Assembly (NCBI GenBank): GCA_026122225.1
Contig: JANEZZ010000310.1
Coordinates: forward strand, 682,001 to 746,000
Source: Heloderma charlesbogerti
Lineage: Eukaryota; Chordata; Lepidosauria; Squamata; Helodermatidae
Direction of reading: 5' to 3'
Length of the DNA stretch: 64,000 bases
Below are positions 1 to 11,000 of this stretch, piece by piece; within the stretch, counting starts at the first letter, position 1; each line of letters starts with the position of its first letter. Both the position numbers and the translations under genes were made by a program. The notes under the pieces were generated by a model. That model did no database searches, was not told the origin of the DNA, and saw only the letters and a list, made by a program, of their open reading frames with translations.

Positions 1-232
1 CCTAATTTGCACAAATTTCCCCTGCAGATGGAATCAGCCCTGCTTTGGTCTATGGAGGAAAGTTGTACGAATTTCACATTCGATCGCTGCTTGATTTGCA
101 CCATGTTCCCGTTCGCGCAGAGCGAGCTGTGGTCACAAACACGAACAGGAATTGGGCCCAAGATGAGCAGTGAGATAATGTTCGGAGAATCCTCACAATC
201 TCAAACATCGTTCATTCGCCCATCCTGAATGG
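1..232. repeat. hAT-like AGGGATG-family element, one end
   Basis: It shares TTTGCACAAATTT-type text and the end CGTTCATTCGCCCATCC with the complete copy at 37496-37912. The left part lies outside the window. Confidence 0.6.
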
Positions 233-1040
233 TGCTAGGCATCTGTGATTTCCCACAATGGCCCAGAGTAACACTACATCAAGTGCATTGTGAGGAATTA
301 AAAGGGTGACTAGATCCAGCCACCTGGCATTGCTCAGAGTGCTGAACCAGAAAGAGCTGCCCTGGTCCTAAGAATGGTGTCATGGTCCAGGACCCCAAGC
401 CCTTTTCCTCAGAGGATCCCCACCAGACCACCTCTGAAGATGAGGCTCTGGTGTTAACAGTTCAGGGAGAGGATTCTGTCACAGAAAAGCATCATGAAGC
501 TTCCACCTTCTCAGGACATAGTCCCCAGAAAGATCTCAGGGGTCGGCTCCTCTGCATCCAAAGGAAGTTGCCTTTCTGTCTTTGGACTCCAGGAACTCCG
601 GCCATGAGGACACTTGCATGCCACATCCACTCCCACATCAACACAGCTTGATGTGCTAAAACAGGCTAGGTGTCTTTAGGGGACAAAGCCTTGGTTAGTA
701 TGGAAGCAGAGCCAACCATCCTACGAGCACCAAACTCTTACTTAAGGCTCAGCCTTGATCTGCTCCTTGTTGAAGCAATATACAGACAACCCTGTCTGGC
801 CTCCAGCCCCACTTTCTCTGGTGCTGATCTCTTCCCATCTTGCTTCCTTGAGAAACCTGACCCCTGCTAAAGATCTGACCCATAGCAGAACCCTGGAACC
901 CAGGCTACAGCACAGAGCATCAATAGAATCCACAGCCTGAAAGGATGCAAACAGGGGTGTTACAAGTTTGCCCCTATTTTTGTCTGTGGAATGTTGGAAG
1001 TTATGGTTAATGTCCCACAGTTGCCTTGATTTCACATTAG
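233..1040. other. Upstream intron sequence, nothing recognised
   Basis: No coding exon, repeat family or RNA gene could be supported. Short open frames on both strands lack any family resemblance. Confidence 0.5.
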
Positions 1041-1427
1041 CAGACATTAAGATGGGCACTTACACATTGCTAAAAAAAGTGGACAAAGCGGCGGGGGGGA
1101 CACACATTTGCCTAAAATTTGCCGTGCTAATTTATATGTATAGATGCAAATTTAGAATTATTACTACAATTGAAATAGAAATACAATTCATAGTGGAGGA
1201 CACCATGACTAGGTCACCTGGACAGTTGGCAGTCCAGGTGCTCACTGTGGATGGGCAACTTCAAGGCTCCGCTACTCTCCCCCCTTAAGGTCCTTTGTCT
1301 TTCAACAAGACTTGGACTGTGCAGCCCTTCAAATAGAGGACTCCTTCAAATGGAGGAGTGTCCTCTGACAGGCATTCATGTAGAGGACTATCCTCAGTAA
1401 AACAGAACACATGGCCACCCTAGCAGA
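1040..1427. repeat. Unclassified dispersed repeat, copy 1 of 3
   Basis: It shares long stretches (TTTATATGTATAGATGC, ATAGAAATACAAT, GGGCAACTTCAAGGC, ACACATGGCCACCCTAG) with 38195-38537 and 46570-46842 in the same orientation. The end CATGGCCACCCTAG may be a terminal inverted repeat. The class is unknown. Confidence 0.55.
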
Positions 1428-1584
1428 CATCCAGAATTCCTCTGTCGAGACCAGCAAGGGTTTGGCTTGGAGCATTGGCCACAAGTGAGGCAGGAGCACC
1501 AACCCTCCCTGAGGAAGTGCTGTGGCAAGGAACAGTCAAAGAAATTTGGCCAAAGCTTACCACTTTATACAGGCCCAGGTGTTG

Positions 1585-1870
1585 TTGTTGTTTATTTTGT
1601 TTTTAATAGAGATTGTTTATGTTTAACAAGACAATATATGAGCCCTGGTCCCTTAACTAATTCCCCGAGTGTCTCAACTGACAAAGCACCCGCCGTGCCG
1701 TGCCGTAATTTATTTATTTCCGAGGCCGCGTTCCCTCGAGAGACCACCTTATTTCCACGGTCAAACGCCATTAGAGCCCAGTGATGGTGTGAGGGCCGCG
1801 GAAGACAGATGCTGGCAATAATCATGAAACACTCATTATTTACCATCGTTCCAATGATGTTTATGTTATT
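1585..1870. other. Candidate conserved non-coding element
   Basis: Repeat-free, and compositionally unlike its surroundings, with CpGs (CCGAGGCCGCGTTCCCTCGAG) next to AT-rich homeobox-like words (TAATTT, ATTATTTA, TAATCATG). No open frame resembles a protein. Conservation is only suspected. Confidence 0.25.
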
Positions 1871-2218
1871 TATGTCCCTTGGGCAGGGCTGGCAACAGGG
1901 GGTTATTCAGGCAGTCAATCATAACCATGCTTCTGCTTGTTACTTTGCTTAACAGTCTCTCTCTCTCTCAGTCTCTTTCCCTCTCTCTCATAACTGTGTC
2001 TTCTTTTGTTTCCCATAACCACCAAACCTAGTCTGTCTTGGTGCCAGAGCAAATTTAGGAGGTGAAATAATGCAAGCCCCCAGTTATCACTGTCCACTTT
2101 TGTCGCTGCAAGCAGGAGCTGCAACAAAGTGTTGCAGTGCGGAATGCTCCTGTTCAGCATTCCAACCAGCCATGCCCCTTTTTAGAATGCTCCAATGCAT
2201 TCCCTTTCCAACTTTCCA

Positions 2219-2262
<44 letters not shown>
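2219..2262. repeat. (AC)n microsatellite
   Basis: About 21 uninterrupted AC units. Confidence 0.97.
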
Positions 2263-2266
<4 letters not shown>

Positions 2267-2918
2267 TTCAGCATTCTGTAGCCATTGAGCGTGCTCAGTT
2301 CTCATTGGTTTGTTTTGAGGGATTCCCCTTCCTTAAACTTTTTTTGGGGGTAAGCCTGCAAACCTTGCAGTTCCCCCAGGCCTGCCAATACATCCCTCTT
2401 GTGTGTGGATGGCACTATTTTGGCTGCATAACAGCCAGCACCCAGAGAATGGGTTCACTATTAGTATATATGATGCTTGTCTTCAGGGGAGATGTTGGGG
2501 ATGCCTTAAAAAAAAAAAAAGGGCATGTGAATTATTAGTTATTTTGGGTGCTCAACTCTTTCCCCAAGGTCTCAAGACGATGTGTCTTGTCTCCAGCACA
2601 CGTCCACAGAAATGCATGTGCATGACTGCTAAGATACTACCCAGCGCACACAGCCTCCCATTACACATGCATGCGCACAAACAAGCATTCACCGCACAAC
2701 TGACAAGTCCTTCACTGGTTACCTTTAAGCAAGCCACACACTTTTAACCTCAGTTTCCCTGCTGCAAAAATGGCTAATGGCATTGATCCTGGTATTTCAC
2801 CAGGGCTATTTGAATTACCCGGATGTTGGGAGAGATCTATGAGTCCCGTTTCACAGAACACAGAAGTCACCTGCCCTTCTGTAAGACTCACCAGTGTTAC
2901 AAGGCTGTCGTTCTAAAT

Positions 2919-3216
2919 CAGGGGTGCAAAACTTGAGGCCCCGGGGCCAAATCTGGCCCTCCAGGCTTCCCCAAATGGACACGCCCCTTCTGCTGGCCAC
3001 CCTCCCTTTCCCCGACCATCAATTGTTTTGTGGCTTCCCAGCTTTGGTGCGGGGTTTTCCCCCTTCTAAGAGGTTGAAATGTTTCTCCTAAGGCTTTAAG
3101 CTAAAAGATGCTGGTAATGTTGGTATTTTCGGCCCATCAACCACTGGAATGTGGCCCATAAAAGATTCCCCAAAATGGAATTTGGCCCTCTGGCCGAAAG
3201 AGGTTCAACACCCTCA
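2919..3216. mobile_element. hAT-type non-autonomous element, perfect 8-bp target duplication
   Basis: It begins CAGGGGTGCAAAACTTG and ends GTTCAACACCCTCA, flanked on both sides by TTCTAAAT (2911-2918 and 3217-3224). Relatives are at 23100-23480 and 58104-59092. No transposase frame. Confidence 0.85.
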
Positions 3217-3268
3217 TTCTAAATGCTGTCACATAACGTAAAACACAACATGACATTAAAAGTTAGCA

Positions 3269-3388
3269 GGGCTCCTGCACCTTTAACAACTAGATCACAG
3301 CTGGTAAAGCTGTTCCTAGCAAGGAGAGGCAGAGATGAAAGAGGCTGCACTTGCCAGCCCCACAGCTGTTAAAGGTACAAGGGCCCTC
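3269..3388. mobile_element. Short inverted-repeat element (MITE)
   Basis: The ends GGGCTCCTGCACCTTTAAC and GTTAAAGGTACAAGGGCCC are imperfect inverted repeats about 120 bp apart. The superfamily was not determined. Confidence 0.55.
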
Positions 3389-3591
3389 CCAGAGAAAAGC
3401 TAGCACAGCGTCCAGTTAGATACGTGCAATACATGCACCAGGCAGAAGGGCCCTTCCCCAGTGCCATCCACAGCTTTACCGTGGTGGCCAGGATTTGCCG
3501 TATGCACTCATTTATTCTGCACTAATTTGGTTCTGAGTAAACATTCGAGTAAGGGTGCTCATTCAGATATAAATCACATTGAGTTTGATGT

Positions 3592-3790
3592 GATTTAGAG
3601 CGCAAACCTATACATTTCTGCTCAGAAGTAAGTCCCATTGTTTTATTAAGTGAGCATAGGATTACAGCAGGGATGGGGAACATGTGACACCTCCACATGT
3701 TGTTGGACTGCAACTCCCATCAACCCTAGCCAGTGACGGAAGATAGGCATTGCAATCCAACACATTCCCCATCCTAGGACTGCAGTCTTA
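3592..3790. mobile_element. Nested short elements: hAT-type insert in a CAATCCTAT-family repeat
   Basis: The outer repeat carries the squamate words AGAAGTAAGTCCCATTG and CATAGGATTACAG. It is interrupted at about 3667-3777 by CAGGGATGGGGAACATGTG ... CATTCCCCATCCTA, which holds the common ACTGCAACTCCCATC segment. Confidence 0.55.
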
Positions 3791-3919
3791 ATCCTGGTAA
3801 GTGTGTTCAGGGACAGGAGCCCAGAGTTGTGGGACATGCAGTAAAACTCAGCTGCCCGTCCCATGAGCCCCTTAGAAGTGTGGTGAGGGAGAAGATTCAA
3901 GGCAGTTTCCCAGATTTTT

Positions 3920-4290
3920 AAAAATAATTATTGATGATTGATTACATTTTTATACCACCCACTAGCCAAAGCTCTCTGGGCAGTTCACAACCCACCCCCC
4001 CAGTTAAACTTTAAATGCAGTAGTATAGTAAAACATTATTTTTTATAAAAAAACATACATTTAAGCAGCATAAAACCAAAGTAAAACCATGATCAAAGCC
4101 AGCAGTAGTGCAAAGATCTAAAAAACGCACTAATGCAATTTTTAAAACTGAAGGGCTCAAAAGCCTGGGAAAATAAAAAGGTTTTCAGTGGGTGCAGAAA
4201 TGAGACAACATGGGCACCAGGTGAGCCTCTCTGGGCAGGATATTCTACAACTAGGCTGCTGCCACTGAAAAGGCCCTCTTCTTAGTGATA
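3920..4290 (-). mobile_element. L2/CR1-type LINE 3' end, antisense
   Basis: It contains the 3' end text TATACCACCC ... CCAAAGCTCTCTGGGCAGTT and, further in, AAAAGGCCCTCTTC, the antisense of a LINE reverse-transcriptase C-terminus. Related copies are at 30435-30915, 42677-43060 and 59500-59830. Confidence 0.65.
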
Positions 4291-4578
4291 GGAATTATTT
4301 AGCATTGATGCCTGCTGTTAGAAGGGCAGTTAGCAGAGAAAAACAAAAGGCAGAACAAAATGAGCATTTACCAGTCCCACATGCACACAAGGCTAAAAGG
4401 GAGACCGCACCCTTCTTCAGGGAAGGAAACATAAAATAGTTTTCCTCACAATATAATCTTGTATAATATGCAGGTACAGCGTACAGTTTCAAAGAGATTG
4501 TGCAGTCCATTTTGTGTTCTATAACACTGGCAGGAGCAAGGGAGCCAAGAGAACAGCTTCCAGTAATGGAGGAAGTCA

Positions 4579-4619
4579 GAGAGAGAGAGAGAGAGAGAGG
4601 GAGGGAGGGAGGGAGGGGA
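4579..4619. repeat. (GA)n then (GGGA)n microsatellite
   Basis: GAGAGAGA units pass directly into GGGAGGGA units, about 40 bp in all. Confidence 0.9.
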
Positions 4620-4967
4620 GGAGCAAAAGGAACAAATCACAGGAAACCACACTGAAGGGTATAGACATCCTAAACCTAGCTGTGACCTAAATTCCCACAA
4701 ACTAACTGCACACTCCCTCCCTCCAGCAACTTGCAGACAAGGCTGCAATATTCCCAGCACTTAGCAGCCACCCGCCTCACTTCATTTCTTGTGGGCACCC
4801 GGAGGAGGGCCTCTGAGGATGATCTTTGGGTCCAGGCAGGTTTCTAGTTGTCCTATGTCATCCCGGACTGGAACAAGCAAGCCCATGCCCTGGCCGTACT
4901 TCCCTGCTGCTCCGCTTGCTGCTTGGCTTTGCGTTGCTCTTGCTAATGAGCGGTGGTTTGTTTTTAG

Positions 4968-5096
4968 AAGACAGGAAGCTCTTTGTGGGCATGCTGGGGA
5001 AGCAGCAGAGTGAGGACGACGTCCGGCGACTCTTTGAGCCCTTCGGCCAGATTGAAGAATGCACCATCCTCAGAGGCCCTGATGGCGCCAGTAAAG
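4968..5096 (+). CDS. CELF6: CELF6 exon A: first half of RRM2
   Basis: 129 bp. The acceptor is tttttag ending at 4967 and the donor is gtgagg at 5097. The first two bases complete a split codon from an upstream exon, then [18 protein letters not shown] and [15 protein letters not shown] follow. RNP2 of RRM2 is LFVGML. The exon ends in phase 1 (AAA G) and joins exon B to restore KGCAFV. An ATG lies in frame further upstream, but the acceptor and family structure show this is an internal exon, not a start. Confidence 0.95.
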
Positions 5097-8000
5097 GTGA
5101 GGAGCAAGTGGAGGAGGATGGCTGGGCAGAAGTGAAATGAAGAGCCCAGCTCCTTTGCTCAAAGGGAACAGTGTGAGCTGAGTTGGGCTGGGCTGGGATC
5201 CAGCCGTGGTGCAGTTAGATAATTTTAGACTCTGACTCCCTAGAGATGGCCACGCTTCATAGTTTCATAAATCGTAGGGTTGGAAGGGGCCTACAAGACC
5301 ATCGAGTCCAACCCCCTGCTCAGTACAGGAAGCCTGATTCCCAGGCGGTCCCCCATCCAAGTACTAACCAGGGCTGACCCTGCTTAGCTTCCGAGATCAG
5401 GCGCATGTGTATCATTTCAGTTGTGATGCACACCACCTGTATTTCTCTTCTCCCTGCCCCAATTCCATGCTTTACAACTGCCTCTACGTTCCTGTTACAT
5501 TATAGCAAAAACTAAAACCAAGCGATGGTTTGCTGAACCTGATTTTAAATAGGGAGTGGCGAACGTGGGATGCTCAAAATCACCAGGATTCTCCAAACAT
5601 TGTCTAGCTGCTCCTCTTGTGCCTGATGGCCATTTGCAATCACTGCTCACGCTGCATGAATGGGAAACGTGCGCAAATTGAGCAGCGATCAAATGGGAGG
5701 TATGTGCATGTTTCCCCAAATTTGCACAACTTTCCTAATGTGTGCAACCTTCCTCCATGGGCTAAAGCGGGGCTGATTCAGTCTACAGAGGAAATTTGTG
5801 CAAATATGGAAATTTGTACAAATCGAACTTGGAATCAGGCGCGAGGCAAATGCGAGCACATGTTCAACAATTTATGAATCTTTTTGGTGGACATGCTCAT
5901 GCTCATGTTCAGACCTTCAAACAGGACATGCTTGTATGTTTTGCGAGCAAAAACAAAATTCTCACACATCCCTAATTTTTTTAAAAAAAGGAATATTCTA
6001 AGCATGGGCAGTTTCACATTGTAAACTCACTGAAATCACGGCCACAGGAATAAAATGGAGGTTGCTTCTGCTGTCCTGATGCTAAACACATTCAGTTGAG
6101 AACAAGCATCATGAAGAAAGACATAATATATTTTTAAGTAAAAATAGTACACTGAGCATCTGTGACCACGTACATGGCCAGCTAACCACTGCCTGAATAG
6201 AAAATGTGATGAAGAAGTAGAATAGAAGGATACTGTAGCAACCAGCACCAGTCCTGGTGGGTTCTACCCTGCCCATGCTGGCCCAGACACTGATTCCTGA
6301 TCTGTTTGCCACTGCTGCCATCATCTGTCATCATCTGCTGCCCCCCCTCCCCCCCCCCAAGCTGGACTGTGTGGCCCTGGAAATCAGCCCCAGGGATGTA
6401 TGGATTCTGTAAAATCCATTCCATTGTGTTTCACAGATTGTCAGGTCCCTTTTGTTCCATCATCGGCTCATCAGCGGAATCAGATTTTCTCCAGTTTCCC
6501 AAGTTTGCACAAATTTGCACCTACACAAATTCACACTTGTGCAAATGCACAAGTCCCTCCCAAAATATGCAAATCCCCCCATGCGTATTTTCATGCTTTA
6601 GCCTATGGGGGGAAATGTGCATTTGGGGCCAGTGTCCTTTATGTATTTTTCTACAACTAGATTTGCATAAGATTCTGGAAAGTTGTTTTTTTAAAAAAAA
6701 AAGGTCCACAAGTCCACGGAATCCGTGCAACTGGGGAAAAGCCAGTCCACTGTGGAGTCTGTGGGTCAGATTCATAGAAATCTGAACTCATTTGATTTCA
6801 CTGCAGATTTCTCCAGCATCGCTATTCAGCCCTCAGGTCCAGCGCCCTCACTGCACCATTGGGATCAGGATCCCTCCTGTAATGGCTGCCTCTCTATGCC
6901 AGCTGTCATTTTGCACTGGGCAAACTGTGCAAGGAAAATGGATATAGGAAACGCAGATACATAGATGGCGCATCCAAGCTCTGAGATCCACCTATTCCGA
7001 TCTGTGCCTGCGGTTTCCAGGCTTAGCTTTCTGCCGCAGTGCATATCTTCCCACTGCAAATAACACTTAGCTCCCACAGTAAAAAAAAAAAAGGGGGCGG
7101 GGCTTAGAACTGATCCACACTTCACATTTTGACTTTGGCCACAGCCAAAACACCCACAGCCAAGATTCAGGCTGCAACCCTATGCACATTTACCTGGGAG
7201 TAAGAGCCATTGCACCTATGAGACTAAACGTCTGATTAAACATGTGTTGGGCTGCACTGAAAATGACAAAATGCATGCTCAGTGTTGTCAGCGGTAAAAG
7301 TCGGCTGTCGTGTCCTCGCAATACATACGGAAGAAGTGATCGGGGAAAGACTGGGGATCTGCTCCCACATTTATTGTGGGGAAATCCAGCTATTTAAATG
7401 TGCCTACTGCATTCACAACTGACAAGCGCACTTGTATTTTGCTATGGGAAGAAGAGTTGTTATTCTATCCGAGGTCTGCTGGTTTTAATTGAATTGATCT
7501 CTGATAAAGGACATGAATCGCCTAACGACATGGGCAGGAAGAGCCTTTATGGCTCCACTGCCCAGCTGCCCTTGCATGGCCTTTATGCGAAGATGGAGCT
7601 CAATCAGCTGCTCTTGCAGTGGAGTCTGGTGGCTCCAATTTTGGTGGGGCCATAGATCCATTCTGGGTTTCAGTCAGAACTAGCCAGAACTCTAAAGGAG
7701 CTATCGAAGGTGCTGCTCCACCAAAATCAGAGCCACCGGCTTCCACTGCACTCTTGGTTATTTTCCCTGTATGCCTCGGATCTGAACATTGGTACCTTCT
7801 CTCCCCGCAGGATGTGCCTTTGTCAAATACGGGAGCCACGCAGAGGCCCAAGCAGCCATCAGCAGTCTCCACGGCAGCCAGACCATGCCGGTAAGTGCTG
7901 GGCAAAAGCCCAAATCATCGTGAAGGGTGGCTATAGGAGCTACACCTGTTTGGATGGAGGCCCATGGAGAAGGGATGTGTGCCTTTGCTCTCATGATTAA

Positions 8001-11000
8001 ACCAGTTCTTTTGTGGGGAGAAGCTCCCTGCGTCTGTCTTTCCATAAGGCGGCCTACCCCAACCGCCACACTGGCTGTGCAGATCATGGGAGTTGGCCAA
8101 CACACCTAAAGAGCACCACGTCTCTCCATGTAAAAACCACCGCAGAGAGCAAGCCTGGGAAGACCTCTGCCTGTGGGGTGCAACTGCTAGACATGGTAGC
8201 CCGCAATGCTGAGATAGATGGAGCAACACTTCGATACAGCATAATGCAGTTTCCTATGTGCTGCCTATGGAGACGAAAAACCAAGGTGGTTGGCCAACCT
8301 CAAGACCGGCGTCAAGGGTCGGTACGCTTGGGCATCTGCTGAGGGCCCACACTCCAGGAGGTCCTGCAGACAAGAGCCCCCTGGACCTGCTCCTCCTGTT
8401 CATCACCAGAACTTACTTTTCCACCTGCCTCTTGCTCTGGCCCAGACAACGGAGGTGGTGGGAAGGAGGAGGAGCAGATGCCGCTGCCTGCTGGCTCACT
8501 GGCTCTCTGTGAGCCAAGTGACAAATGAGGAGCAATGATGAGAAAGGGGGGCGCATCAGCGGCTGGTGGCGATGGTGGTGAGAAGGCAGACACGCTGAGG
8601 GAAGGGCTCGGGGAGGGTGTCTTGCCCAGGGGCCCTCAGAATCCTGGGCCCAGCACTGGCCAACCCCAGGGCAATGTTTATTTTTTCTCATGACATTTTA
8701 TTTAATTTTGAAGTAAGGTGAACAAAGTAAAGGCAACAAAAAGATGAAGAGGAATGTACATAATAAATCAAACTCACTAAGGGCGCAATCCTATGGGGCT
8801 AGGCGGCCACCTCTGAACTCGGAGGTGACCACCTGTCCAATGCAGGGCGTGTGAAACGCGGTGGGGATCTTCACCTCTGCGCTCAGGCCATCCTGCATTT
8901 GCGGCTAGACTGCCGATTTCAGCTGTGTAGCTGCACTGCTTTGGAGTGGCGGGGGGCGGGGCGGCCAGGCAACGCATAGGAAGCATCGTACTGGCCCTTC
9001 CGAGATCCCTGCCCCACCACGCCCCTGAAAACTGAACAATCCTATGGCTGTCCAGCCGCTGTCTAGCAACCATAGGATTACGCCCTAAAGGAATAAAGGA
9101 ATTCAGTAACTATAAGTCATAGTCTATAACAGACATGCTTATGGAACATCTACAGTAAGCGACCCAAGTAGGAGCTCAATATCTAATGAAAGTAAAAGTA
9201 CAAGTTCTAGAACCTATAAAAGGAGCGTGTGTAAGTGTATGTCATTTTGTGTGTTTGTGCATATTAATCAGAAAAAATACAGGCAATTCTATCAAAATCT
9301 ACGACAGCTGCAGCCAGTCTGCTCTCAAGTAACTGCCAGTCCTTATTACTGGCCCTGCTCCTGTGTTTTCGATAACAGCTGAAGACACAGCAATTAAGCA
9401 GCTGTATTCCTACCCAGCCCATTCCTTCATCTAGACTTGCCCACTTCTACAAAGAGCCAAACACATTAATCTATTAGTTATTTATTATGACGGTTTCATC
9501 CTGTCCTTCCTCCAAGGAGCTCATGGTCCATACTTCCCTCCCATCCCCACTTTATCCTCCCGAAAGCCCTGTGAGGTCGGTTAGGCTGACAGTTTGTGCC
9601 TGGTCCAAGGCAACCAGTAAGCAAAATGGCTGAGTAGAGATTTGAACCCAAGTCTCTCCACCTCTAATCCAGTGCTTCAACCACTACACCATGCTTACTG
9701 TTCCCACCAAGGATCCTATGCCTTGAATAGTTTCATTGTAGGGAAAAATCGAACTGGTGAAGCTTTTCTTGTTACTAAATCTTCATACTGGGAAAAACGT
9801 TGATACCCCTATTTGGGGTTTGTTTACACAACTAAGATACAAAAGCTTAAAGTGTAGGTTTAAAGTGTCTGTTTAAAGTTTCAGTTTCAGTTTGTTTACC
9901 CTGCAGAAGAAAAGATTAAGGGGAGACATGATTGTTGTTGTTGCTGAGTCGTTCAGTAGTGTCCGACTCTTCGTGACCCCATGGACCATAGCACGCCAGG
10001 CCTTCCTGTCCTGCGCTCTCTCCTGGAGTGTGCTCAAGTTCATCTTCATTGCATCGGTGATGCTATCTAGCCATCTCATCCTCTGCCGTCCCCTTCTCCT
10101 TTTGCCTTCAGTCTTTCCCAGCATCAGGGTCTTTTCCAGAGAGGTTTCTCTTCGCATTAGGTGGCCAAAATATTGGAGCTTCAGCTTCAGTATCTGTCCT
10201 TCCAATGCGCACTCAGGGTTGATTTCCTTGAGGATGGACTGATTTGACCTCCTTGCAGTCCAGGGGACTCGTAAGAGTCTTCTCCAGCACCACAGTTCGA
10301 AAGCATCAATTCTTCGGCGCTCAGCCTTCCTTATAGTCCAGCTCTCACAGCCATACATTACTACTGGGAAAACCATAGCTTTGATTAGACGGACCTTTGT
10401 CGGCAAGGTGATGTCTCTGCTTCTTACTATGCTGTCTAGGTTGGCCATAGCTTTCCTCCCAAGGAGCAAGCGTCTTTTAATTTCATGGCTACAGTCACCG
10501 TCTGCGGTGATCTTGGAGCCCAAGAAAGTAAAATCTGTCACTGCTTCCATTTCTTCCCCTTCTATATGCCAGGAAGTGATGGGGCCAGATGCCATGATCT
10601 TCATTTTTTTAATGTTGAGTTTCAAACCAGCTTTTGCACTCTCCTCTTTCACCCTGAACAAGAGGCTCTTGAGATCCTCTTCGCTTTCTGCCATTAGGGT
10701 GGTATCATTTCCATATCGGAGGTTGTTGATAATTCTCCCAGCAATCTTAATTCTGACCTCTGATTCATCCAACCCTGCATTTCTCATGATGTACTCTGCA
10801 TATAAGTTAAATAAGCAGGGTGACAAGATGCAGCCTTGTCGTACTCCTTTCCCAATTTTGAACCAATCGGTTGTTCCATGTCTGGTTCTTACTGTTGCTT
10901 CTTGACCCTCGTACAGGTTTCTCAGGAGACAGGTAAGGTGGTCTGGTACTCCCATCACTTTACGAATTTGCCACAGTTTGTTGTGATCCACACAATCAAA

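Noticed and set aside
1..4960. CELF6 RRM1 exons
   Set aside because: No sequence matching the RRM1 RNP motifs was found; they are presumed to lie upstream of the window.
4826..4967. ATG at 4826 as the start of the CELF6 protein
   Set aside because: The in-frame extension upstream of 4968 has no family similarity and a clear acceptor separates it from RRM2.
5333..5408. Functional 5S rRNA gene
   Set aside because: Only the 3' half is present, with substitutions, next to a CR1 end; the other copy is fused to an SINE tail.
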